From Paenibacillus sp. NAIST15-1 (lineage in GTDB: Bacteria; Bacillota; Bacilli; Paenibacillales; Paenibacillaceae), in the NCBI RefSeq assembly GCF_001894745.1, contig NZ_BBYF01000004.1, positions 409,365-473,364 of the forward strand: a stretch of DNA of 64,000 bases. Direction: 5' to 3'. The notes beneath the pieces were generated by a model, which was not told the DNA's origin, made no database searches, and saw nothing but the letters and a program-made list of their open reading frames with translations. Numbering within the stretch: the stretch's first letter is position 1; every line of letters starts with the position of its first letter. Positions 18,500-25,886 of the stretch are shown here, piece by piece. The translations under genes were made by a program, and so were the position numbers.

Positions 18500-18528
18500 A
18501 TTGTAGCAAAATTTAGTAGGGCGGACAA
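18500..18528 (-). promoter_or_regulatory. Sigma-A promoter of the B12 operon
   Basis: TTGTCC (18523-18528) and TACAAT (18500-18505) on the minus strand, 17-base spacer, about 40 bases upstream of the aptamer. Confidence 0.75.
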
Positions 18529-18550
18529 AGAACTTTCTCATAGACAGCAC

Positions 18551-18590
18551 GAAAAAAAGCGCCCTACCCATTGGTAGGGACGCCTTTTGT
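18551..18590 (-). terminator. Intrinsic terminator of rlmN
   Basis: On the minus strand GGCGTCCCTACC pairs with GGTAGGGCGC around an AATG loop and is followed by a run of seven Ts. It lies about 25 bases beyond the rlmN stop. Confidence 0.85.
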
Positions 18591-18607
18591 TGACTACAAA
18601 ATGTTAT

Positions 18608-19705
18608 TTAGCTCATAGCTGCCTGATCGGCACCAGCACCGCTTTCTTTCTTAATCTGCTTGCTGCGAAGCTGGCCACAAGCTGCATCAATGTCTGTACC
18701 ATGCTCCAACCGTACACTGCAGCTAATGTCATTTTTCTTCATGACATCATAAAAGCCACGAATCGACTCCTGCTCGCTGCGCTGATACTGGCTGTGCTCA
18801 TCAACTGGATTGTACGGAATCAAGTTCACATTGACCTCGTCCTGCATCTTCCATTCTTGAATCAGCTGCACCAACTCAAGCGCGTGCTCCTGCTGATCAT
18901 TGACATCCTTCAGCAAAATATATTCCAGCGTCACCCGTTGGTTTGTCGTGTTGATGAAGTACCGAATCGCCTCCATCACCTTCGCAATCGGAATGGCACG
19001 GTTAATCTTCATAATGCGCGTGCGAAGCTCATCATTCGGCGCATGCAAGGACAGGGCCAAGTTCACCCGCAGATTAATATCTGCGAAGTCTCTAATCTTA
19101 TTCGCCAATCCGCTTGTCGATACCGTAATTCGTCTCGCTCCAATTGCCAGACCTTTGTGGTCGGTAACAACCCGCAAGAAGTCAACGATATTCTCGAAGT
19201 TATCGAATGGCTCTCCGATACCCATTACGACGATATGGCTGACCAGATCACCCTCACCCACTGCATCCAAATGGTGCTGAACCTTCATAATCTGCTCCAC
19301 AATCTCGCCACTGGACAAGTCACGGCTTTTCGCCAGCAATCCGCTCGCACAGAAGCTGCAGCCGATGTTGCAGCCAACCTGAGTCGTCACACATACCGAC
19401 AGCCCGAATTTGTGTCTCATCAACACGGTCTCAATCAAGTTGCCGTCCTGGAGCTTGAACAAGAACTTGATTGTGCCGTCAGCCGATTGCTGCTTCACAT
19501 GCTCGTTAAGCGTATGAATAACGAAGTGTTCGGACAGCAGTGCTACGCTGGCTTCATTTACTTCTGTCATATCAGCGAAGTCCTTGACCCGCTTACGATA
19601 TAGATAATCCCACACTTGGGATGCTCGTGACTTCTTATGCCCCCGCTCCTCTAACCAAGCGGCCAACTGATCCAATGTTAATCCATAGATGGATTGCTTA
19701 TTCAT
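18608..19705 (-). CDS. rlmN: 23S rRNA (adenine2503-C2)-methyltransferase RlmN
   Basis: A 365-residue radical-SAM enzyme that methylates A2503 of 23S rRNA and A37 of some tRNAs. The CxxxCxxC cluster motif is [12 protein letters not shown] (near residue 112). Other family features are [24 protein letters not shown] and the C-terminal [10 protein letters not shown], whose Cys is the resolving residue. The full-length match and GEPFDN/ITVSTSG segments fit RlmN, not the resistance methylase Cfr. It is a single-gene unit with its own terminator; ATG follows AAAGAGGGC. Some Paenibacilli have a second rlmN-like copy, so this could be a paralogue. Confidence 0.92.
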   Translation of the reverse strand: MNKQSIYGLTLDQLAAWLEERGHKKSRASQVWDYLYRKRVKDFADMTEVNEASVALLSEHFVIHTLNEHVKQQSADGTIKFLFKLQDGNLIETVLMRHKFGLSVCVTTQVGCNIGCSFCASGLLAKSRDLSSGEIVEQIMKVQHHLDAVGEGDLVSHIVVMGIGEPFDNFENIVDFLRVVTDHKGLAIGARRITVSTSGLANKIRDFADINLRVNLALSLHAPNDELRTRIMKINRAIPIAKVMEAIRYFINTTNQRVTLEYILLKDVNDQQEHALELVQLIQEWKMQDEVNVNLIPYNPVDEHSQYQRSEQESIRGFYDVMKKNDISCSVRLEHGTDIDAACGQLRSKQIKKESGAGADQAAMS

Positions 19706-19767
19706 CTAGTGCCCTCTTTTCAACACGTCAAAATTCTGTCTTACTTGCTTATAAGTGCTTTTAAAAT

Positions 19768-19935
19768 AGTTCAAAAAGGTCGGTTTTCAGCACCGAGAAG
19801 ATTGCAAGAACTCGAAGAAGGAGCAGCGCAGTGTAGGCAAGACTACATGAGCAGCGGACTTCGAGAGTGAATGCAAGATTCGATGTCAATTAACTTCCAG
19901 ATTTACTCCGTGATCAAAAGTGGACTTTTTGAACT
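19768..19935. repeat. 168-bp element with terminal inverted repeats
   Basis: The element is bounded by perfect 11-base inverted repeats, AGTTCAAAAAG (19768-19778) and CTTTTTGAACT (19925-19935). Inside, CTCGAAG (19811-19817) and CTTCGAG (19859-19865) frame a second structure whose tip is TGTAG-GCAAGA-CTACA. It has no start or long frame and lies in the intergenic space upstream of rlmN. It looks like a non-coding dispersed repeat or MITE-like unit. I see only one copy in this window. Confidence 0.6.
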
Positions 19936-20177
19936 TCCTCTTATAATCTGATTATTATTGTCCCAGAACTTCTGAAATATAACAAGAGTCTTTCCCGTTA
20001 TAGGCAATAAGCAATTGTTTTCATAGAGCATGGCGAATGCCAACAGGTATAATTAGCGCTAAAATGTACTACTAAGAGAAGCCTGACATTCCCGCGCACA
20101 CAAAGACAGGACATACATGTGCCGCAACGATACACTGAATGCAGGAAAGGATACGAGGGAAAATGGAGGCACTCATC

Positions 20178-20845
20178 ATGCTGCTCAACGCAATTGATTA
20201 TATGGAGGAGCATCTGCAATCCGAGCTTGATATCGATGCTATTGCCCGATCGGCATTGTCATCCCGATATCACTTTCAATGGATGTGAAGCTGAAGTCCT
20301 TCGCTCCAATCTCCTTTCACATTCAAATCAAAGGGGAGTCTGCTTTGAACTATCGCATGATGGAAGAAGTCGAATCTACGGTCATTGGGAAAAGTATCAC
20401 CATCTATAACGATCCCTACAAAGAAATTCCTGAATTCGTTCGACGAATTTGGAATGATGGCACGCATGATCGAATAAACGAGATATTGGGTCAACCTGCG
20501 CACAATCTGCTCTATGGCTATTTTTATGATTTTGAAGAGGATGGAACGAAGCGCTATCTGATGGGTTATGACCTTCCCGAGGGACAAGAAGTCCCTTCTG
20601 AATTTGATGTATTGCATATCCCGGCTATCACTTACGCCGTATTTGAAAGTAGGGAAACGTTAACGGACGAGCCGGACTCCGGTCAGGAAATTCAGAATGT
20701 ATGGCGACGGATCTATTCCGAGTGGTTCCCTTCCACGAATTTCGAGCAGGTAGAGGGTCCTTGTATTGAAAAATATTACTGGGTGGATGATCAAAGAGTT
20801 GAGTCAATTTGCGAGGTGTGGATCCCGGTAAGGAGAAAGAAATAA
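20178..20845 (+). pseudogene. AraC-family regulator with GyrI-like domain, internally deleted
   Basis: The first 36 codons (from ATG 20178, eight bases after GGAGG) encode the beginning of an AraC HTH: AIDYMEEHLQSELDIDAIAR, then SALSSRYHFQ. A stop follows at 20286. From about 20285 a different frame continues with VKLKSFAPISFHIQIKG and the complete GyrI-like effector-binding domain to 20845. In intact relatives about 65 residues (second helix-turn-helix) connect these parts, so roughly 190 bases are missing and the join is out of frame. The 188-residue remainder could still be translated from the ATG at 20279 as a free effector domain, but it has no ribosome site. Confidence 0.8.
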
Positions 20846-20920
20846 AGCTGTATCGAATCACGCTGCACGAATTCCCTTCTTAATTTATTTATTGCGTATA
20901 CCGATCCATTACTTTACGTA

Positions 20921-20942
20921 AGGGCGCCAGTTGCGGCGCCCT
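20921..20942. terminator. Hairpin downstream of AraC pseudogene
   Basis: A perfect eight-base GC-rich stem (AGGGCGCC / GGCGCCCT) with a six-base loop. No T tract on either side, so terminator function is uncertain. Confidence 0.4.
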
Positions 20943-21000
20943 CCTACGGTCGTGAAATGATGGTGGCATAACTGTCCCATTCGTAACAACTACTGAATCT

Positions 21001-21138
21001 TTATTTTCTCAATGGATCCAGGCTGATGTTCACAAGATTCCCAAACTCATTGATTCTAGCAACAATTGAGGGCTTTCCATTGCTGATAAAAATGTAGTCT
21101 CTCCAAGCTTCATCAATCCTTAGTGTGTAAGAAGACAT
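21001..21138 (-). CDS. Unrecognised 45-residue ORF
   Basis: A short frame (MSSYTLRIDEAWRDYIF..., ending in DPLRK) starts 24 bases after the stop of the hydrolase gene and in the same frame. Composition is protein-like (amphipathic, beta-rich, no runs of rare residues), but there is only a weak GGAACG site before the ATG. I recognise no family. It may be a small independent protein, or the tail of an older gene fused or eroded next to the hydrolase. Confidence 0.3.
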   Translation of the reverse strand: MSSYTLRIDEAWRDYIFISNGKPSIVARINEFGNLVNISLDPLRK

Positions 21139-21162
21139 CTTGCGTTCCACAGCCGCAGTGGT

Positions 21163-22002
21163 CTACAAACCGGCAATGAAAGACCGAAGCGAATCCGCAA
21201 ATTTCTCCGGTTCCTCCAGCATCGGATTGTGCCCGCTCTTTTCGAAAACGACCCTTTTGATCGACGGCATTTTTTCTAGATAGGCATCCCAGAGCGAGAT
21301 TGGAGAAACTAAATAATCATACGCGCCTAACATGAGCAGACAGGGGACTTTAAGATGGTGCAGGGCGGATTGTGTGTCGAATACAGCAAACTCTACTCCC
21401 CACAGATGATCCAGAGCCGGCATATTGTTTACCACTCCATCCCACAAATACGCGCCATTAAATTCGTAATGATAAAAGCTGTGCGCTTGCATACGAATAT
21501 TCATATGGCTGAATCGGTGCTTCGGATTCTGTTTAATATCATTTTCCAGCTTGGCGATTTCCGTGTAGAAATACTGCTTTCTCGCCTCATCAGCTGTTTG
21601 TTCAAAATAGGAAATGCTCCCCTCCTGCCGCTCCTTCGAATTCGTTGGCGCAAGATTAGCCAGTATCACTGCCGATACCCGCTCGGGATATTTATTTGTG
21701 TAAGCCATAGCCATAAATCCGTGTCCGGAATGCCCTAACAGGATGATTTTGGGGAGGTTCAATTTCACACGCATCGCTTCAATATCTTCTACAATATTAT
21801 CAAGTGAATACGGTGCATTATCATTTGCAGACTTCGCAAAACCTCGATGATCGATAAAAACGAGATGCAGATTAGAAAAAACGTCATGCTCAAACAATCT
21901 TGGATAATAAATTGCGCTGCCGATTACAAATATAGGTGCGTTTTCTTTCGCTCCTTGCTCTATAATCGCTAATTTGTAGCCATCTCTAATGATGTGTTCC
22001 AT
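21163..22002 (-). CDS. Alpha/beta hydrolase
   Basis: A 279-residue alpha/beta-hydrolase-fold protein. The nucleophile elbow is GHSGHGFMAM (Ser near residue 97), preceded by LVFIDHRGFAKS and followed by the catalytic acid region (LGAYDYLVSP) and catalytic His in KSGHNPMLEEPEKF near the C-terminus. The pattern resembles proline iminopeptidase or haloalkane-dehalogenase-like esterases; the substrate is unknown. The frame extends 49 codons upstream, but ATG 22002 has AAGGAGAG four bases before it and matches the usual family length. It stands alone on the minus strand. Confidence 0.85.
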   Translation of the reverse strand: MEHIIRDGYKLAIIEQGAKENAPIFVIGSAIYYPRLFEHDVFSNLHLVFIDHRGFAKSANDNAPYSLDNIVEDIEAMRVKLNLPKIILLGHSGHGFMAMAYTNKYPERVSAVILANLAPTNSKERQEGSISYFEQTADEARKQYFYTEIAKLENDIKQNPKHRFSHMNIRMQAHSFYHYEFNGAYLWDGVVNNMPALDHLWGVEFAVFDTQSALHHLKVPCLLMLGAYDYLVSPISLWDAYLEKMPSIKRVVFEKSGHNPMLEEPEKFADSLRSFIAGL

Positions 22003-22328
22003 GATACTCTCCTTCTTCTTGTTGTTTGCAGCCCAGCGTATCGATAAGTTCGTTGCAGTTTCTTCTGACCCAAATGAGTATTGTTTATTCACACATAGTT
22101 TTTCTGCTTTAAACTCCACTTCAATCAAATAAAGTCTATATTTTCCCACTGAAGTTCACAAGTCCTGCTTGGAATGCCCAACATTCATTTCGTCGGCTCA
22201 TGGACAAGCTAATGGATGGTTTTGTTACGCAGTAGGTGCTGCTCTAAAAATTAAGTAGTGCTGGTAACGTCTTTCCTTTCGAAATATTCAGAAATATTGC
22301 GAGGAAATCGCGGAAGTAATAAGCCAAC

Positions 22329-22360
22329 AAAAATAGGCATAGCCGATCCCTGGCTATACC
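22329..22360 (-). terminator. Intrinsic terminator downstream of pyrH
   Basis: On the minus strand GGTATAGCC pairs with GGCTATGCC around a seven-base loop and is followed by TATTTTTGTT. It lies about 160 bases beyond the pyrH stop. The rest of 22150-22521 shows nothing I can name. Confidence 0.75.
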
Positions 22361-22521
22361 TTTTCTACTTTCATAGGCCAATCTTATCCTTACAAAACAA
22401 CTATGTAGGCATCATTCACCTTATCAACTGTGGTATCATCTAGCTTTTTAAAATATAGTGTAGTCATGATAAACCAAAACGCAGATCTCTTTTACTCCAC
22501 GCTTGTGGATCCTCTTCTGTA

Positions 22522-23259
22522 TTAATCAAACTGTAGAATTGATTCTTCGCTAATTAATGTGCCATTATTTTGCCCTTCACATATGTCACGCATCGTCCCC
22601 GGCCGATCGAAGTTGAACACATGGATAGGCAGACGGAAGTCCCTCGCCAAAATAAATGCGGATTGATCCATCACCCTCAAATTATGCTGGATCACATCGT
22701 TGTAATGGAGAGAGGCGAACTTTCTCGCATCCTTGTTCGTTCTCGGATCCGCCTCAAGCACACCGTCAACGCCTTGCTTCGCCACGAGCAGAGCGTCGCA
22801 ATTCACCTCAATTGCCCGCTGCACAGAGGGATAATCGGTGGTGACATAAGGCTGGCCGTTGCCCCCGGCAAATATGACGATATACCCCTTCTCCAAATGG
22901 TGAATCGCTCGCAAGCGAATATACGGCTCTGCAACAGAAGTAACCGGCACGGCGGTCATGACGCGCACCTCCTTATCGGTCTTCGCCTTCAGAACGCCTC
23001 GCAGCATAAGACTGTTGATGACGGTCGCCAGTGTCCCGATATTATCGGCCTCTGCGCGCTCAATCCCCCAACTTTCCGCCATATTTCCACGAAATATATT
23101 TCCTCCCCCAATGACGATCGACACCTCAACACCCAGCTCCACGACGGACATCACTTCACTAGCAATATGCTCTAGTCTGTCAGGAGCAAAGCCGAATTCA
23201 CTGCTTCCTGCAACAGCACCGCCGCTAAGTTTAATCATGACTCGCTTGTATCTCGTCAT
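22522..23259 (-). CDS. pyrH: UMP kinase, stand-alone copy
   Basis: A 245-residue amino-acid-kinase-fold enzyme that phosphorylates UMP to UDP. Visible motifs: RVMIKLSGGAVAG (phosphate-binding Lys and Gly loop), VIGGGNIFRG, the uridylate-binding region TAVPVTSVAEPYI, FAGGNGQPYVTTD and the nucleotide-binding VDGVLEADPR. Length is normal. The ATG at 23259 follows GGAGGTGTGGGG. In most Firmicutes pyrH sits between tsf and frr; here it is alone, so it is probably a second copy. Its leader contains a promoter, a Crp/Fnr-like palindrome, a leader ORF and a terminator, which suggests conditional expression, perhaps in response to UTP. Confidence 0.9.
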   Translation of the reverse strand: MTRYKRVMIKLSGGAVAGSSEFGFAPDRLEHIASEVMSVVELGVEVSIVIGGGNIFRGNMAESWGIERAEADNIGTLATVINSLMLRGVLKAKTDKEVRVMTAVPVTSVAEPYIRLRAIHHLEKGYIVIFAGGNGQPYVTTDYPSVQRAIEVNCDALLVAKQGVDGVLEADPRTNKDARKFASLHYNDVIQHNLRVMDQSAFILARDFRLPIHVFNFDRPGTMRDICEGQNNGTLISEESILQFD

Positions 23260-23283
23260 CCCCACACCTCCGTAGAAATTGGC

Positions 23284-23322
23284 AAAATAAAAAAACACTA
23301 AAGCAGCGAATGCCTTAGTGTT
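23284..23322 (-). terminator. Attenuator terminator in the pyrH leader
   Basis: On the minus strand AACACTAA pairs with TTAGTGTT, with a short inner GCA/TGC pairing, followed by TTTTTATTTT. It lies only 25 bases before the pyrH start and one base after the stop of the leader ORF, so it must be bypassed for pyrH to be expressed from the upstream promoter. Confidence 0.8.
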
Positions 23323-23323
23323 C

Positions 23324-23389
23324 TTATGGAATGAAAAAATATGAAAATGAAATATCGAATGAACGGTTCGTCTTCGGCTTCCAATTCAT
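23324..23389 (-). CDS. Leader peptide ORF of pyrH (21 residues)
   Basis: A short frame begins at ATG 23389 behind a strong AAGGAGTGGGAG site, about 25 bases after the predicted transcription start. It starts MNWKPKTNRSFD and ends with SFSYFFIP. The last half of its mRNA is U-rich: 16 of 26 bases in 23331-23356, including six consecutive Us. The stop codon is one base from the attenuator hairpin, so a ribosome at the stop would block the hairpin. This is the geometry of translation-coupled attenuation, as in E. coli pyrBI. Function is inferred from arrangement only. Confidence 0.6.
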   Translation of the reverse strand: MNWKPKTNRSFDISFSYFFIP

Positions 23390-23421
23390 ACTCCCACTCC
23401 TTCTCATCTTGATTTCCACCT

Positions 23422-23450
23422 ATTGTAAAGAATCCATGTAGAAAAATCAA
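23422..23450 (-). promoter_or_regulatory. Sigma-A promoter of the pyrH leader
   Basis: TTGATT (23445-23450) and TACAAT (23422-23427) on the minus strand with a 17-base spacer. The predicted start near 23415 gives a short untranslated region before the leader ORF. Confidence 0.8.
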
Positions 23451-23466
23451 CGTGATCTAGATCACA
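23451..23466. promoter_or_regulatory. Crp/Fnr-family binding site
   Basis: TGTGATCTAGATCACG on the minus strand contains a 14-base perfect palindrome and differs by one base from TGTGA-N6-TCACA. Its centre is about 43 bases upstream of the predicted pyrH-leader transcription start, the position of a class II activator site. Confidence 0.65.
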
Positions 23467-23501
23467 CTTACTGCCTCACGGCGACAAGACCGCTATCCTG
23501 C

Positions 23502-23921
23502 TCAGCCACGTTGTTCCTTGCATGGATGAGATGCACAGCCTTCGCCTTCGATCCCCAGTTCCTGCTTGATTTGATCCATTCGCATTTTTCCCCACTCATA
23601 CATCATTTCCACGAGAGGCAGCAGCGTCATGCCAAGCTCCGTCATGGAATACTCAACCTTGGGCGGCACCTCAGGATACACCTCCCGATGCACAATTCCA
23701 TCCTCCATCAGCTCGCGCAGTTGGTTGGTCAGTATTTTATGAGATACCTTCGGGAACAAACGCTGGAGATCACTGAAGCGATGAGGGCCTTCGACGCCCA
23801 AGTGCCAGAGAATGACGACCTTCCACTTTCCACTGATAATGGATAGTGTCAATTCCTTTTCACAGTTAAAGTCACCGTTCACGATTTTCTTTTTTATTTC
23901 TTCTCGCAATGTATCAGACAT
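23502..23921 (-). CDS. HxlR-family transcriptional regulator
   Basis: A 139-residue winged-helix regulator of the HxlR/YodB group. It contains the family pattern [20 protein letters not shown] (residues about 20-39, with the conserved N-terminal Cys), [20 protein letters not shown] and [19 protein letters not shown]. YodB-type members sense diamide or quinones through that Cys. C-terminal cysteines (EGCASHPC) are also present. It is divergent from a DJ-1/PfpI gene, which it probably controls. The start follows AAGGAG. Confidence 0.88.
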   Translation of the reverse strand: MSDTLREEIKKKIVNGDFNCEKELTLSIISGKWKVVILWHLGVEGPHRFSDLQRLFPKVSHKILTNQLRELMEDGIVHREVYPEVPPKVEYSMTELGMTLLPLVEMMYEWGKMRMDQIKQELGIEGEGCASHPCKEQRG

Positions 23922-23950
23922 CGATTCTTAACTCCTTATTTCTTCAATAA

Positions 23951-24096
23951 GTAACCTATAGGTAACCTCCGCACAAAAAAGTGCATTCTTCACAGGATGG
24001 GAGAGCGTCGGTACAATAAGACACATCTTACAGCGATGATCGCAACATCAAGATTCACTTTATATTCAGAAGTGATTCAGTACGTGCTGCAGCACG
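23951..24096. promoter_or_regulatory. Divergent control region of hxlR and DJ-1 genes
   Basis: Two candidate operators are visible. GTAACC is repeated at 23951-23956 and 23962-23967 around the palindrome ACCTATAGGT, in a weak promoter context for the HxlR gene. A perfect 14-base palindrome, CGTGCTGCAGCACG, lies at 24083-24096, 49 bases before the DJ-1 start. Which one the HxlR protein binds is unknown. Confidence 0.45.
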
Positions 24097-24144
24097 GATC
24101 TGACACCAACTTAACTGTGTACCACGAATAGGAGGCCATATTTT

Positions 24145-24663
24145 ATGAATAAAAAAGCTTTATTTATTATACCACCTGAACGATTTAATGAAGATGAGCT
24201 GTTCCAGCCAAAAGCTGCCTTGGAGCAGGCAGGAGTGAACGTAACCATTGCCAGCACCACAACCGGCGAGATCACAGGCGACTTCCAAGGCAAAGCCACG
24301 GCAGAAGTCATTTTCTCCGATGTGTCCGCTGCTGACTATGACGTCGTAGCCGTTATCGGCGGTTCTGGCACGAATGATTATCTGTGGGATAACAAGGAGC
24401 TTCAGCAATACTTGAAGCAGGCACATCAAGAACGCGTGCTTGTATCCGGCATTTGCGCAGGCGCTGTTACGGTTGCCCGTACTGGACTGCTTACAGACAG
24501 AGAAGCGACATGTTATCCACTTGATATCCAAATTGACCAATTGAAAGCGAACAATGTCACGTATATCGCACAGCATGTGGTCGTCCATGATGATATTATT
24601 ACCGCCGACGGCCCGGATGGCGCCGCACAATTCGGTGCAAGCTTGGTACAAGCGCTCGACTAA
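24145..24663 (+). CDS. DJ-1/PfpI-family protein
   Basis: A 172-residue class I glutamine-amidotransferase-like protein. The nucleophile elbow is SGICAGAV (Cys near residue 107), preceded by VVAVIGGSGTNDYLWDN and followed by the His-containing segment HVVVHDDIITADGPDGAAQF. Family members act as deglycases, chaperones or peptidases, and many are induced by electrophile stress. The ATG follows ATAGGAGGCC. Divergent placement from an HxlR redox-type regulator supports a stress role (inference). Confidence 0.9.
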   Translation: MNKKALFIIPPERFNEDELFQPKAALEQAGVNVTIASTTTGEITGDFQGKATAEVIFSDVSAADYDVVAVIGGSGTNDYLWDNKELQQYLKQAHQERVLVSGICAGAVTVARTGLLTDREATCYPLDIQIDQLKANNVTYIAQHVVVHDDIITADGPDGAAQFGASLVQALD

Positions 24664-24696
24664 TCAACTAACTGTATGCTTTACGCAAACAATAAG

Positions 24697-24736
24697 AAGC
24701 CTTCGGATCAGATTGAACTGCCGAAGGCTTCCCTTC
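24697..24736. terminator. Intrinsic terminator, bidirectional
   Basis: A perfect ten-base stem (AAGCCTTCGG / CCGAAGGCTT) with a 14-base loop, followed by CCCTTCTT on the plus strand. It separates the DJ-1 gene from the convergent acetyltransferase remnant. Confidence 0.75.
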
Positions 24737-24825
24737 TTATGTATTATAGGCACGCTTGCCTGATAGCTTCAATGCTTCGGTTCTTCGGTGCATCATAAAT
24801 GCATTAATGATTGCCCCTGTTGTGC

Positions 24826-25640
24826 TTACCCTCTATTAAATCTAATGTCTGTCACTTTGCCGCTGTCCACAAACCCAATTTGCTGGTATACATTATTGGA
24901 GTCGGGATTAGTCAAGTCCGCATACAACATCGGCAGCAGGGACTCTCTATGCAGCAGCTCACATACCTCCGCTACAAGGGCACTCGCATAGCCCTGTTTC
25001 CGTGATGCAGGCGGCGTATAACCGCATTAATCCGTCCATGGCGTGGCGATCGGTGCGCAATATTTGCCATCGATGCCGGCCGACCATCGACCATCCAGAA
25101 ATATAGATTCCCTTGACCAATCAATCCTTCAGCCGCCGACAATTGGCTCTCAGGCGTGACGGTTACTCCATATGCACTTTCCGAGAATCCTGCCAAAAAC
25201 GAAGCCACGATACCCGTACGATTTACCAAGGCCTTTTCCATTGTTCCGCCTACATGCTGTGGCTTGAGCACTTTCGGACAGCAATACGATTCCATCCCCA
25301 TGTGGGTGTCATAGTGCAGCTGTTTTGCATTCGCATACAGATTGGCGAATCGTTCCACTGTGTTCGGCAATCCCGTAATGCCAGGCAATTCATGCGATTC
25401 AAGCACTTCCGCAAGCTCTCTCAAGCGCTCATCACGTTCCGAATCCGTTATCTCCTTCAACATCCAAAGCCACCCATTATGTCCAGGAGACTGTGCAAAT
25501 ATCAAGGTGCCAGCCTTCGACTTGAGACAAGTTGCCCCATCCAACTCGCAAATGCGGTACAGCAGATTGAACGGCACCTCCTCCCGTTGAAAATAAGGGT
25601 TATTTACCAAGTCATCCGCTGTGCTCCATGATTCCAACAT
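24826..25640 (-). pseudogene. GNAT acetyltransferase broken by a one-base deletion
   Basis: From ATG 25640 the frame encodes an N-terminal GNAT region and most of the acetyl-CoA domain (GLIGQGNLYFWMVDGRPASM, then HRSPRHGRINAV). At about 25017 the frame is lost: reading continues correctly only after one inserted base, giving VYTPPASRKQGYASALVAEV (the acetyl-CoA loop), then YADLTNPDSNNVYQQIGF and a stop at 24826. The intact product would be about 271 residues. Both halves read as well-conserved protein, so the change is recent or a sequencing error. Confidence 0.85.
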
Positions 25641-25827
25641 GCCATCGCCCCCTGAAATTTTAACTGATTGTACGCCTATGACATTTATCCGTCAACCCCA
25701 ATCAAATAGGCTCAATGGTGGCATCATCAAACACACTCCTTAGAATAGGTCCGTAGCACAATAGATATCCCGCGCTCTTAGTCACCCAATCGGCTTTTTC
25801 CCGTGATACTTCGATGGATTCAGGCAA

Positions 25828-25876
25828 ACAAAAAGAGACGCCCCTTAGCTTGCAGCAACAAGCCTTGGTGCGTCCC
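25828..25876 (-). terminator. Intrinsic terminator of the ferredoxin reductase gene
   Basis: On the minus strand GACGC and GGCTTG pair with CAAGC and GCGTC in an imperfect long stem followed by TCTTTTTG. Confidence 0.7.
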
Positions 25877-25886
25877 TTCGTTATTA

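Noticed and set aside
18587..19603. Long 338-codon plus-strand frame opposite rlmN
   Set aside because: It is fully antisense to a well-conserved enzyme gene, has no ribosome site and has unnatural residue composition.
18608..19705. Cfr-type ribosomal resistance methylase
   Set aside because: Motifs such as [14 protein letters not shown] [11 protein letters not shown] and overall pattern fit RlmN better than Cfr.
22150..22260. Extended N-terminus of the alpha/beta hydrolase
   Set aside because: The upstream part of the frame has no ribosome site and no domain, whereas ATG 22002 has AAGGAGAG at normal distance.
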